Shown piece by piece: positions 1 through 8,537 of a stretch of DNA of 64,000 bases. Position numbers and translations under genes: made by a program. Every line of letters begins with the position of its first letter. Positions within the stretch are counted from its first letter, which is position 1. Under the pieces are notes generated by a model. That model saw only the letters and a list, made by a program, of their open reading frames with translations, searched no databases and was not told the origin of the DNA. The stretch is from assembly GCF_046195335.1 (NCBI RefSeq), contig NZ_CP176093.1; one strand, given 5' to 3'. The stretch comes from Methanospirillum lacunae. Lineage in GTDB: Archaea; Halobacteriota; Methanomicrobia; Methanomicrobiales; Methanospirillaceae.

Positions 1-513
1 GCAATGTATGGCGACCTCTATGAGAAAGGACTCAAAGCAATTTCAGTCTCCATCAGGCGCAATCCTGCCGAATCACTGCCACCAAACGTGAAAAGTCTGA
101 ATTATCTGAACAACATTCTCGCCAAGATTGAGGCTAACTACAAAGGTGGAGATGAAGCGATCTTTTTTGATACAAACGGGTATGTTTCAGAAGGATCAGG
201 TGACAACATCTTTGTTGTGAAAAATGGATCAATCAGCACTCCACCAACGATCAACAATCTGCGTGGGATCACCCGGCTCGTGGGTATAGAGATCGCCAAT
301 GAACTTGGAATCAACATTTCTGAAAGAAATATGGGGTATTATGACCTGTATTCTGCTGATGAAGTGTTCGTAACAGGAACTGCTGCAGAAATTGCTCCGA
401 TCACTCTTATCGATGGCAGGGTTATCGGTAATGGAAAACCAGGGGCAATTACCCGGCAGATGATGGAAAAATTCAAAATTGTTGTACAGAATGAAGGTAC
501 TCCAATCTATTGA
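1..513 (+). CDS. ilvE: Branched-chain amino acid aminotransferase, C-terminal part
   Basis: This is the last 170 codons of a PLP-dependent fold-type IV aminotransferase; the 5' part lies outside the window. The enzyme transfers the amino group between glutamate and the 2-oxo acids of valine, leucine and isoleucine. Visible landmarks are SLNYLNNILAKIEA, the EGSGDNIFVV stretch that lines the PLP phosphate pocket, TPP followed by LRGITR, and the VFVTGTAAEI segment, all in the family order. The catalytic lysine is upstream of the window start. The length from these motifs to the stop matches the usual family end. A tRNA-Glu gene follows after about 55 bases. Confidence 0.93.
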   Translation, partial: AMYGDLYEKGLKAISVSIRRNPAESLPPNVKSLNYLNNILAKIEANYKGGDEAIFFDTNGYVSEGSGDNIFVVKNGSISTPPTINNLRGITRLVGIEIANELGINISERNMGYYDLYSADEVFVTGTAAEIAPITLIDGRVIGNGKPGAITRQMMEKFKIVVQNEGTPIY

Positions 514-533
514 GTATTTGGATAGACATAATA

Positions 534-542
534 TTTATATAT
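534..542 (+). promoter_or_regulatory. TATA box of tRNA-Glu
   Basis: The sequence TTTATATAT lies about 28 to 36 bases upstream of the mature tRNA-Glu 5' end, which is where an archaeal TBP site is expected. It lies just after the ilvE stop codon, so the tRNA probably has its own promoter. Confidence 0.6.
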
Positions 543-569
543 CCATAATACCTACATTTAGAGGCACGC

Positions 570-644
570 GCTGATATAGTGTAGACCGGCCAATCATTTC
601 GGCCTTTCACGCCGAGGACTGGGGTTCGAATCCCCATATCAGCA
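570..644 (+). tRNA. tRNA-Glu (UUC)
   Basis: The acceptor arms GCTGATA and TATCAGC pair perfectly. The T arm is GGGG TTCGAAT CCCC. The anticodon stem CGGC/GCCG encloses loop CTTTCAC with anticodon TTC, and the discriminator base is A. No 3' CCA is encoded. The gene stands at the boundary between the ilvE locus and a mosaic accessory region, a common place for integration. Confidence 0.95.
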
Positions 645-1380
645 TCTTGTTTTCCAACCGTCTGTTAATTCTTCTTTGATATTATTCTGAATTTTAAACT
701 CTGTGCAGTGCGCTTATTTTCGGGTTTAAAAGGCAATTTGATATGACTGATTTTGTTAATTTTATCAAAAGAAAAATATGCCATTATAGGCTTTAATTTT
801 ATAAAATTTCGAAAATTTATCGATTTATATCAGGCCGCTATTTAAAAGGTCAGATAACATGATATTTAATATGCCTCACATAGGAAAACAGGGATAGCGA
901 CAGGATATGATGAGGGGTTTAATTCAACGATTTACCTTTATTTTTATGAGATATTGCGATATATCCGGCATTTTTGCTTAAATCTCCTGCATCGTGGTTT
1001 TCCATGAGTTGATGATATTACCAAATATATCTCAATTTCTTGTTCAGAATGGTGATGCCATCCCCTGGCAGGATCCGGTGATCATTTCTGGATGTGTGAG
1101 ACCTGGTATTCCCAGCTCTGTGAACCAGAGATGAGAACATGATCAAACTCCTGGCTGTGGACCGTTCTCCAGTTTTCCGGAGTATCTTTTGCCCACTGCA
1201 CCGCTAGCTGATGAACTGTCTGGCCTGTGACCGGTATTCCCGGGTGAGGAGGCTGGCATATGGAGGGTCAACATGAGACTTTCCCGGAGGCCGACTATTG
1301 AAATCTGTTTCACGAAACGGTGCCCATATCTCAAGTTCGTGCAGTGTTCAGTCCAGAGGAATCGGATCTGTGAATTATCC
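645..1380. other. Non-coding, partly decayed intergenic region
   Basis: No convincing gene is seen on either strand. The first 350 bases are very A+T rich. From about 1050 the composition becomes G+C richer and resembles the repeat that follows. Short open frames here lack start signals and family resemblance. The stretch may hold remnants of elements inserted beside tRNA-Glu. Confidence 0.5.
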
Positions 1381-1553
1381 GGGAAAGGGATTGGGTATCT
1401 CCGGGTCTGTCCACTGAGGAGGAGCATGCATCTTATTGAGGTTCTCCGGTTGATTCGGAAAGAACACCAGATCTCCCGGAGTCGGAAGAATTTCCGGCGT
1501 ATTATCGGAGGAACCGGGCCAGGATATTTCAGAAGAGGAGAGAGAGGAGTGAT
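1381..1553 (+). repeat. Repeat module, copy A (without the small gene)
   Basis: This stretch aligns by eye with 2150-2335 and 7272-7440. Shared blocks include GTATCTCCGG, GAGGAGG, TTCCGG...GTATTATC/A, GGAACCGG and AGAAGGAGAGAGA-like runs. A frame conserved in all three copies reads approximately RIIxGTGPG followed by RRGER, though stops interrupt a longer protein. Copy A ends just where hicA ends and lacks the small basic-protein gene found in the other two copies. Confidence 0.65.
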
Positions 1554-1786
1554 CAACGGGTAAAGAACTCCAGGTATTCTTCAGGGGTTAATTCGGCTGT
1601 CCGGATTAACTTACGAAGTAATCCAGGTCCGAGTTCTTTGCCTGAGTGAACGGGTATCGAAAGATGAACAGGACTGCCTTCTTTGATCAGGATGTAATGG
1701 CTACCTTCGATATGGTTTACCATCCATCCGGCCCGTTTGAATGCAGCGACGTGGAGATCTCCTGATGCCCGGGGTAATTTAGGCAT
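1553..1786 (-). CDS. hicA: HicA-type mRNA interferase toxin
   Basis: The 77-residue product has the compact HicA fold (double-stranded-RNA-binding-like). Its hallmark is the GSH motif at residues 28-30, whose histidine is the catalytic residue of HicA toxins, preceded by LxxAGW and followed by a PVHSGKEL stretch typical of YcfA/HicA proteins. The ATG at 1786 is preferred: an upstream in-frame TTG at 1807 would extend it by seven residues but deepen the overlap with hicB. It overlaps the end of hicB by eight bases, so the two are co-translated. HicA cleaves mRNA when not bound by HicB. The active-site histidine is present, so the toxin looks intact. Confidence 0.9.
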   Translation of the reverse strand: MPKLPRASGDLHVAAFKRAGWMVNHIEGSHYILIKEGSPVHLSIPVHSGKELGPGLLRKLIRTAELTPEEYLEFFTR

Positions 1787-2015
1787 GAGAGGTTTCAGGG
1801 ATCTCAAGTGAGAATGAGAAGTTATCTTGAGTATTATTCAGGAGGGTGCATGTGGCGGTCTTTATGCGACTGGTGATACATCCAGCAATAGCCTCGTTGA
1901 TAGACTCAAGAGCTTCTTCGAGGGTATCACCTTCAGAAAGGCAGCCTGGAAGTTCAGGGCATTCCATGACGAAATGCCCTTCTTCATCTTTTTCACAGAG
2001 GATTGTTAGTTTCAT
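1779..2015 (-). CDS. hicB: HicB-type antitoxin
   Basis: The 78-residue product has the HicB N-terminal fold (partly degraded RNase H-like), seen in GHFVMECPELPGCLSEGDTLEEALESI, with the CPELPGC signature and the EA-NI helix following. There is no clear C-terminal DNA-binding domain, so this is the short HicB form. It precedes hicA in the operon, the antitoxin-first order. It sits between repeat copies A and B as a separate cargo. Confidence 0.9.
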   Translation of the reverse strand: MKLTILCEKDEEGHFVMECPELPGCLSEGDTLEEALESINEAIAGCITSRIKTATCTLLNNTQDNFSFSLEIPETSHA

Positions 2016-2149
2016 AGTAGTCAGGATGATTATGAATTATTTTGTAGTATCTTACTTGCAAGGTAATAAACATCTTTGGCTGAAGAAGTAGGTTCGAGTA
2101 TCCGTACGATGGATAAGGCAGGGAATGAAGGAGGGTACCCACTCCGTTA

Positions 2150-2731
2150 AACGACAGGAGAGCACTAGGGATCTTCGGATCTGCCCGCTCGAGGAGGTTT
2201 ATGTAGCGAAGTGATGCGGGTCGGCTGGTCCGAAGTGAATACCAGGTCTTCCGGCACCGAAAGAATTCCAAGGCTTATTATCACCGGAACGGGACCCGGA
2301 TCCTACAGAAGAGGAGAGAGAAGCGGTTTCTGTGGTATTGCGGATCGGAGGCTGCAATTGCCTGACCTGGAGGGGTTCTTCCCCTCCAGATGTGTGTCGT
2401 GGGAAAGTTTGCGGTTGTTCGTGAGCGTTCGTGTCGTTCGTTGGAGAAGGCCGGACGGTTCCGGGTTGAAGAAGAGAAGGTTGTGAAATACCTGTATGGA
2501 ATTGGGTCGTTTCAGATCGGAAGAGCCCAAGTGATCCCAGTTCTTCTCCGGTTAGGGGATGAGGTGATCCGGGACCAGGATGGGGGAGCAGTCGGGATGA
2601 TGAGCCTGTCCGGGAGTGGGAAAGGGTTGAAGATGGTTATCCGGGAACGGTTGTATGTTGTTCCGGTCCGGAGGGTGAAGCGGGTCCTGGAGGGGAAGAA
2701 GAAGAAAGGGGCGGTGTTTGAGGTGAAATAA
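2150..2731 (+). repeat. Repeat module, copy B (with small gene)
   Basis: This copy begins with the section shared with copy A and continues through a block ending GGCTGCAATTGCCTGACC, then a perfect hairpin and a small gene. The hairpin arms CTGGAGGGG (2367-2375) and CCCCTCCAG (2381-2389) enclose a five-base loop and end directly before the coding start. Copy C at 7272-7856 has the same order of parts, but its hairpin is less perfect. Both copies point the same way, and the large gene at 2766-7013 lies between them in the opposite sense. Confidence 0.75.
2399..2731 (+). CDS. Small basic protein of the repeat module, copy B
   Basis: The product is a 110-residue lysine- and arginine-rich protein of unrecognised family. 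It has no membrane segment or signal peptide. It aligns end to end with the protein at 7521-7856 at roughly three quarters identity by eye. Shared stretches are GIGSFQIGRAQVI, RLGDEV, MVIRERLYV and PVRRVKRVLEGK. The GTG at 2399 is chosen because it lines up with the ATG of the sister copy; an ATG at 2390 would add three residues. Short beta-strand-like segments and the strong positive charge would suit nucleic acid binding, but that is only a guess. Conservation of the protein frame between diverged copies argues that it is or was expressed. Confidence 0.6.
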   Translation: MGKFAVVRERSCRSLEKAGRFRVEEEKVVKYLYGIGSFQIGRAQVIPVLLRLGDEVIRDQDGGAVGMMSLSGSGKGLKMVIRERLYVVPVRRVKRVLEGKKKKGAVFEVK

Positions 2732-2765
2732 TTAATTAATGAGGAAGGTTGTAATGACTAAAAAA

Positions 2766-5700
2766 TTATGACAACACATCATTAAATAATTCGATGAGGT
2801 CCAATATTTCGTATTTTTCTTGAGAGTTTAATATTTCACTATTAATTATCGATTGGTTGAAACTGTTGATTATATACGATTTTTCTCTGTGAACTGTTAA
2901 ATCGTGAAGCAATTTTACAAGTAAAACATTTCGTGAATCTATATCCTCAGGTTTTTGCCATAATAATTCTGTGAATTGTATTCCTATTCTAGTTGAAGAA
3001 TCGATATCAGATTTCCCTTCTTTCAAGCACTCAAGAACTTCAATAAATGGAGTTTTCATTTCCCATTGGGCTAATTCCGCGGCTTTCAAAAGAAGATATG
3101 AGTTCACACTTGTATAGAAATAATGACGCAAAATAAGTTGAATTGAAAATTTTTCAAGTTGTTCAGACGTAACCATACTACTTGAAAACAGGTCCATTAA
3201 TAGAATCTGTGTCCAAACGCACGAGGAGGAGAATAGTTGTTTTGCAATCGCTTGAAGTAGTCCATCATCTGAAAAAAGAATATTGTTTGGTTGAGATGCA
3301 ACAAGAATTGTATCGATAGAAGCCACTCCAAAAAGATTATTATATTCCTCTTTCTTTGTTGATTTTAGATCCAAGGCCGGATAACAAGGGATTATATCAC
3401 AATTTAATCGGACCCATTCCAACAATTTCTCTAGGTTCTCTCTCGCCATTTTTATCTGGTCAGAACTTGTTGGTACATAACCGAGATTATCTTCAATTTG
3501 GAATAACGTCATATATCCTTGCGCTTTTTGGCCTCCATAGCTCAGAATAACACTATGAATCAAATCTAATGTACTTTGTGTAATCCCAAATTTTCCGAAT
3601 TTTTTAACAATAATATCCCCGATACCAAGAGAATGCACACTATAAAGGGCGATAGGATCTATTATGAGTTTACAATTGAGGTTTAGGTTTTTTATTGCTT
3701 CGTCTCTTTCATTTGCATTCCCTGAACTACAGAAAATCCCGAGCGTAGAATCATTAGAGAGGTACTCACAAACAGAGAATATATCTCTCCTAATTCCCTC
3801 TGCAACGGCAGCAATGGTCAATTGTCGCTTTTTATAATAATCAAAAATTGGACTTGTATGTTGTTGATTCAGGCTCACCATCTTCTTGAGATTCAGAATA
3901 TCCTCAGATACAAGTTTTCCATCAGGTCCTGTTCCGAATGGAATACGATAAATTCCTGGACTATTTGGGAATAATTGGTTGAAACTATTTGTACTTTCTT
4001 GAAAGGCGTAAATATATTTGCTGAGAATACTTGTAATCTGGATTTTGTTTTCGACGAATGGAGTTTTTTGTAAGGATATTGATTCCCCTTCACTTTTCCC
4101 TAATAGTTGTTTTCCGAGATCACTATCCATCCTCAATTCATATTTTTCAGGATCCTTTAGGGATGTGTCACATATTATGTACTGTGAAGTTTTTCCAAAA
4201 TGATCTATTAATTGAACAGCAGAATCAATTTCGACAGTAGATGGATTTGTTAATATTGGTAACCGGTCTTCAATATTCAAAATTAAATGTATATAATCGA
4301 GGTGCGCATCTGGGCTGTGATAGTATTTATTTCTGAGATCATAAGCCAATTTGATTGCATCATCAAACATTCCCATTGAATAGTACAAATGAGCTAATTT
4401 AGCACCTACTCCATAAGCAAGATTCTCTTTTAGTGGCGGGTTTTTTAAAAAATCGAGGACTTTTTCGGTATTATCCGAACGAAAATTAACTATTGCCTCG
4501 TTTAATTTCATTTCATAATCTTGTGGGTGGAGTTTGAGGTATTGTGCACAAACATTTGCAGCTTGAACCAGATCACCAATTTTATGGTAAATTGCTAGTT
4601 CAATTTTTGAAGAATGTAGATGTGGTCCATAGGTTGCATGTAAAGAGCGGCATAATTCTAATGTACGTTTATGATTGCCGCTGAGATAATAAGCGTCAAT
4701 AAGCTTTTGGGTGAACGGTGTATTTTGCGTTGGATCGATGACACTCTCATAAATTGCCGTGGCGTCATCGAAATGACCTGATTTCAAGAAAATATCGGCA
4801 ATTTCTAATTTCTGTAAGCCTGGAATTGATTCTGAATATAAATCCTTTATTTTTTGAATAAATAACTCAATATTATCATTTTCTTCAATGAATTGTAAAA
4901 CATTTACGAGTTCGACTAAATTCGCAATATCATTTTCATTTCTCTCATGTTGAGATTGAACGATAGATTTAGCTTCAGAGTAAAACTCTTTTCCTTTGTC
5001 AATATAAAAAGCGATTAAAAAGTGATAAAGAACTCTTTCTTGTTCTTTAGATCTGCTCTCTTGGAGGAAATCAGTTATTTTTTTGATACCCTCGTCGAAT
5101 TTATTCTGCTTCCGTAAAGAATTCAAGTATATCCATAACGCACCAGGCGTTGAAGTATCCCATAGAACTTGTTTTAACAAAGATTCTGCGACTATAAAAT
5201 CTCCGAACTCAAACTCTAAAAGACCTTTTAAGTGAATATAACTTGGATTTTTTGGATCAAAATCATACGCTTCGTTAATATCTTTTAAGGATTCATAGAT
5301 TAGACCAAGAATTCTTTTTGCAACGCCTCTTTCCGCAATCCACGATGAATGTAATTTTTGAAGATTGGGATCTACTGAGATGCGGGACCATACTTCGTCA
5401 AAAAGAGAAATAGATTTCATCAATAATTGACGAGGCTCATCGGATAATTGCAGACCATCAAGCGTCTTCTCATTACTTTTAACACCATTTAAGAGGGATG
5501 AGGCAAGTAATCCTTTTATATTTAAATCTTCCTTTTGCTCTGCATTTGTGAGTGCTATTTCGAGCCATTTTGAAGATTCGACGAAATTTCCATGATTATA
5601 ATAAATATGCCCTAAAGTTTCTGCAACATCTTGAGTATTGATTACTTCTTGTGGAAGGGATAGCAATATTGTATCAATTGATTCACTTTGGATTCTCGAT

Positions 5701-7013
5701 TGAATAATAATCGAATAGGCACGTGCACTCAATGGATTCTTTTGCAGTACCATATGTGCGTATTCCAGGGCTTTTTCGTAATTTTGATTTAATAAATATC
5801 CAAAGGCAACATTTCCGAGGGCTTTTTCACTATTTGGATTATATTGCAAGGCTTGGATCAGTAATTTTCCACCATCTGAAAAATTTAACAGTTGAATATT
5901 TGCAACAGCTTCATTCGTTAGTATTCGATATTTTACTTCATTTGAGGATCTTACAGATGTTCTTTCTTTTAGTGAATTGAGAAGGGAAAGAGCAGTTGAT
6001 GGGTTATACTCATCGAGTAACTTTTTTATAGTGTTTAATTCCGCATTATATTCGGTACTAAGTAGTTCATCGGTAAAATCAGGTGAGGATAATTGTGTAT
6101 TTTCATAAGATAGACTTTGAATTTCCTTCGGGGTTTGACCTGAAAAATGCGATGGCTGTGTTCTACTTGTTGAAACACGGGTGAAAATTTCCAAATTTTC
6201 CCCTATACTCTTCTTTAGTACACCATAATTTGCTAATATCTCGATCGCAAAAGCACTCGCATTTTTAGCTGCATCTTCCTGTGAACCTGATGCGTCGGAC
6301 TTCGATTTATCTTCAATTAAATCGGATATCCCACGTATCAATAGCGCATCTATTTCTCGATGATCTGCTGCAACTTGTAAGAATCCCAAACCTTCCATCT
6401 CGACTGCAAGAGCATCACCATAATTGTCCTTGATTTCTTTATATTCCTTTGATTCTTTTGATGCAATTACCTTCTCACCCGCGACGATTGCACCCGGGAA
6501 AGCCTTAGGTGGGTTCTGCTGAAGTGAAAGGTTTAGTCTTTCAACCCATTTTCCCTCACGTACAATTAGTCGAGAAAGATGTGCCATAAAATTATTCGGA
6601 GAGTATACCTCAGGTCTTGGATGAAACCCAACTTCTGCTTTTCCAGATTCATAACCGTAAACTTTTGTTGATGAGACAACATCGCCAATTGCCACATCCT
6701 TCAGTCCACCAGCAACACCTACAAAAAGAACAATATGTGGATTCAATGTCGCAAGAGCTCGTTCAGTTTCCTTGGCTGCTGAAATATTGTGAGCCCCAGT
6801 TTCAACTAAAATCACTTCCCATTCAAAACTATTCAATGTAATTAAGCCTGTCTCGTATATTGATCCATCTGGATGAGTTCTTTTGTTTGGATTAGTTAAA
6901 TATGACAGAACTGCATTATATTCAAGTCCGAGTGCAGTAAGAATCACAGCTCGGTAACGAAAAGGAACTGCTTCTTGAATAAATTCGGAACCGGTACCTG
7001 ATTCTAGTGTCAT
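2766..7013 (-). CDS. Predicted conflict protein: nucleoside phosphorylase, TPR, GreA/GreB-C-like and PIN-like domains
   Basis: The 1415-residue product has four parts. Residues 20-265 form a nucleoside-phosphorylase/nucleosidase domain with GVAGGLKDVAIGDVV (98-112), the AVEMEG ribose-binding motif (203-208) and the catalytic GISD aspartate (231). Residues 320-915 are helical TPR-type repeats. Residues 940-1000 resemble the C-terminal domain of GreA/GreB, with SDLGKQLLGKSEGESI at 964-979. Residues about 1060-1300 look like a PIN nuclease, with acidic positions D1119, D1234 and the SDDG stretch (D1249, D1250), followed by a helical tail. PNP-domain effectors in Detocs, CBASS and Avs systems cleave ATP, and a TPR-GreAB-C-PIN arrangement has, as I recall, been noted in surveys of conflict systems. 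A role in antiviral or suicidal defence is therefore inferred. The start has GGTGAT just upstream. The gene is A+T richer than its flanks and lies between repeat copies B and C, which suggests transfer. Confidence 0.75.
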   Translation of the reverse strand: MTLESGTGSEFIQEAVPFRYRAVILTALGLEYNAVLSYLTNPNKRTHPDGSIYETGLITLNSFEWEVILVETGAHNISAAKETERALATLNPHIVLFVGVAGGLKDVAIGDVVSSTKVYGYESGKAEVGFHPRPEVYSPNNFMAHLSRLIVREGKWVERLNLSLQQNPPKAFPGAIVAGEKVIASKESKEYKEIKDNYGDALAVEMEGLGFLQVAADHREIDALLIRGISDLIEDKSKSDASGSQEDAAKNASAFAIEILANYGVLKKSIGENLEIFTRVSTSRTQPSHFSGQTPKEIQSLSYENTQLSSPDFTDELLSTEYNAELNTIKKLLDEYNPSTALSLLNSLKERTSVRSSNEVKYRILTNEAVANIQLLNFSDGGKLLIQALQYNPNSEKALGNVAFGYLLNQNYEKALEYAHMVLQKNPLSARAYSIIIQSRIQSESIDTILLSLPQEVINTQDVAETLGHIYYNHGNFVESSKWLEIALTNAEQKEDLNIKGLLASSLLNGVKSNEKTLDGLQLSDEPRQLLMKSISLFDEVWSRISVDPNLQKLHSSWIAERGVAKRILGLIYESLKDINEAYDFDPKNPSYIHLKGLLEFEFGDFIVAESLLKQVLWDTSTPGALWIYLNSLRKQNKFDEGIKKITDFLQESRSKEQERVLYHFLIAFYIDKGKEFYSEAKSIVQSQHERNENDIANLVELVNVLQFIEENDNIELFIQKIKDLYSESIPGLQKLEIADIFLKSGHFDDATAIYESVIDPTQNTPFTQKLIDAYYLSGNHKRTLELCRSLHATYGPHLHSSKIELAIYHKIGDLVQAANVCAQYLKLHPQDYEMKLNEAIVNFRSDNTEKVLDFLKNPPLKENLAYGVGAKLAHLYYSMGMFDDAIKLAYDLRNKYYHSPDAHLDYIHLILNIEDRLPILTNPSTVEIDSAVQLIDHFGKTSQYIICDTSLKDPEKYELRMDSDLGKQLLGKSEGESISLQKTPFVENKIQITSILSKYIYAFQESTNSFNQLFPNSPGIYRIPFGTGPDGKLVSEDILNLKKMVSLNQQHTSPIFDYYKKRQLTIAAVAEGIRRDIFSVCEYLSNDSTLGIFCSSGNANERDEAIKNLNLNCKLIIDPIALYSVHSLGIGDIIVKKFGKFGITQSTLDLIHSVILSYGGQKAQGYMTLFQIEDNLGYVPTSSDQIKMARENLEKLLEWVRLNCDIIPCYPALDLKSTKKEEYNNLFGVASIDTILVASQPNNILFSDDGLLQAIAKQLFSSSCVWTQILLMDLFSSSMVTSEQLEKFSIQLILRHYFYTSVNSYLLLKAAELAQWEMKTPFIEVLECLKEGKSDIDSSTRIGIQFTELLWQKPEDIDSRNVLLVKLLHDLTVHREKSYIINSFNQSIINSEILNSQEKYEILDLIELFNDVLS

Positions 7014-7271
7014 ATCACCATCCTAAATAAATATAAAATCTGTTTTCCTGGTTGAAATTTATTTTTTTAACTTTTTAATCTTCCCGCAAAAATTAAGATA
7101 TGTGGCTGTTGAGATGAATCATATGATCCTGTTGATCAGCTAAGAAGACTCCATTCTACAAAGCACCATTGTCTTTATTCTAAAAATTATCTATTTTCCT
7201 ACTTCCTATAAAAATTTTGATAATAAATATCAAAACGATTAGCCGATTTTTTTGAAAACTTGAGCTTAGGG
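7014..7271. other. A+T-rich upstream region of the 1415-residue gene
   Basis: This stretch separates the large minus-strand gene from repeat copy C. It is A+T rich with several T runs and no gene. It probably holds the promoter of the large gene, but I could not pick one TATA box with confidence. Confidence 0.4.
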
Positions 7272-7856
7272 TTTAACCGAAAAGGGAATCAGGTATCTCC
7301 GGTTCTGTTCGCTGGAGGAGGCTAATACAACTTGATGATGCCTTTCAGCATGTTTGGAGTGAATACCAAGTCTTCCGGCAAAGAAAGTTCACGGGCGTAT
7401 TATTACCGGAACCGGAATCAGATCCTGCAGAGAAGGAGAGAGAAGCGGTTTCTGGGGTTTTGCGTTCCGGAGGCTGCAATTGCCTGACCTGGAGGGGGTC
7501 TTCACCTCCGAAGGTTTGTCATGGATAGATTTGCTGTTGTTCGTGAAAGTTTGTTCCGTTCGCTGGAGAAGGAGGGCCGGTTCCGAATTGAAGAGGAGAA
7601 TTTTGTGATATACCTGGACGGGATTGGATCATTTCAGATCGGGAGAGCCCAGGTGATCCTGGTTCTTATCCGGTTAGGCGATGAGGTGAACCGGGATATG
7701 GATGGGGAAGTAGTCGGTGTGATGAGCCTGTCAGAGAGTGGAAAGGGAGTGAAGATGGTTATTCGGGAGCGGTTGTATGTTGCTCCTGTCAGGAGGGTGA
7801 AGCGGGTATTGGAGGGGAAGGAGAAGAAGGGGGCGTTGTTCGGGATAAAAACATAA
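7272..7856 (+). repeat. Repeat module, copy C (with small gene)
   Basis: The order of parts matches copy B: the section shared with copy A, then GGCTGCAATTGCCTGACCTGGAGG, then the small gene. Base differences from copy B are spread throughout, so the copies are old paralogues, not a fresh duplication such as a target-site repeat. Confidence 0.75.
7521..7856 (+). CDS. Small basic protein of the repeat module, copy C
   Basis: The 111-residue product is the sister of the protein at 2399-2731. It starts MDRFAVVRES and shares GSFQIGRAQVI, RLGDEV, SGKGVKMVIRERLYV and RRVKRVLEGK. The ATG at 7521 has no strong ribosome binding site directly before it, but AAGG lies nearby. No family was recognised. 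Differences between copies are often conservative (V/I, K/E, L/V), which suggests purifying selection on the protein. Confidence 0.6.
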   Translation: MDRFAVVRESLFRSLEKEGRFRIEEENFVIYLDGIGSFQIGRAQVILVLIRLGDEVNRDMDGEVVGVMSLSESGKGVKMVIRERLYVAPVRRVKRVLEGKEKKGALFGIKT

Positions 7857-7897
7857 GATATTCTCTTTTTAAATACAATTAGTATTTGTGATAGTTA

Positions 7898-8209
7898 TTG
7901 GCTGAAATCCAATCAGATCTAACTGAGAAAAAAAGCATTTCAATAACGGATTTTATTGAGAATAATCATCGATTGATAACAATAATCGGAGTTTTTGGAG
8001 GGTTATCTTCATTTTCTCTTAATTTTAATAATTATTACCTTACTTTTTCTTCACTCTCTATTTTTTTACTCCTTTGTAATGAATTATGGTTTGCCTTTCC
8101 CAAAAATGAAATCGCTACGATGCGGATGTCCCTATTTGAAGGATTTTTTGTAATGTTTGTTTTATCTATATTTTGGTTACATTATATCCTTTACATTAGG
8201 GACAAATGA
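7898..8209 (+). CDS. Small membrane protein, possibly the first half of a frameshifted gene
   Basis: The 103-residue product starts at TTG and contains three hydrophobic segments: about residues 27-40, 47-63 and 82-100. No family was recognised. It overlaps the next open frame by 53 bases in another reading frame, and hydrophobic character continues smoothly across the junction. A single base change near 8200 would join the two into a membrane protein of about 180 residues, so a frameshift or programmed slippage is plausible. The A+T-rich composition matches the rest of the island. Confidence 0.45.
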   Translation: MAEIQSDLTEKKSISITDFIENNHRLITIIGVFGGLSSFSLNFNNYYLTFSSLSIFLLLCNELWFAFPKNEIATMRMSLFEGFFVMFVLSIFWLHYILYIRDK

Positions 8210-8438
8210 TTCTTTGTTACAGCTTATTTTTGTAGGCACCTTCATTTTTATTCCTATTTTTTATTTTGTAATTCATATCGGGAAGGATTTTCAAATATAC
8301 AAAAAGATTCGCTTAATATCTCAAAAAAGTCTATTCTTTTCACCAATAGTTAGATCACTAGCATTTTTTATTTTATTAGAAATTGCAATTCTTATCACAA
8401 TTTTAATAATCTGGCTATATCAAAACTACTTACATTAA
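8157..8438 (+). CDS. Small membrane protein, possibly the second half of a frameshifted gene
   Basis: The 93-residue frame begins inside the previous gene. Its part after the overlap has a strong membrane segment (LIFVGTFIFIPIFYFVIHI), a charged loop and a final segment near the C terminus (SLAFFILLEIAILITILIIWL). No family was recognised. The annotated start may be artificial: the true coding part probably begins near 8200 as a continuation of the upstream frame. Confidence 0.4.
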   Translation: MFYLYFGYIISFTLGTNDSLLQLIFVGTFIFIPIFYFVIHIGKDFQIYKKIRLISQKSLFFSPIVRSLAFFILLEIAILITILIIWLYQNYLH

Positions 8439-8537
8439 CTGTTTTAATTAGAAGCCTTCAAAAAAACTTTTATGGATAATTATAGAACCATTGCTCTAAT
8501 CTTAGATGTTATATAAAAATTTGAGATTATGAATTAC

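Noticed and set aside
1143..1556. 137-codon frame on the minus strand
   Set aside because: It is antisense to repeat copy A, lacks a ribosome binding site and shows no conserved counterpart in copies B and C.
2766..7013. STAND NTPase (NACHT/NB-ARC) domain in the 1415-residue protein
   Set aside because: I looked for a P-loop and Walker B between the phosphorylase domain and the TPRs and found none.
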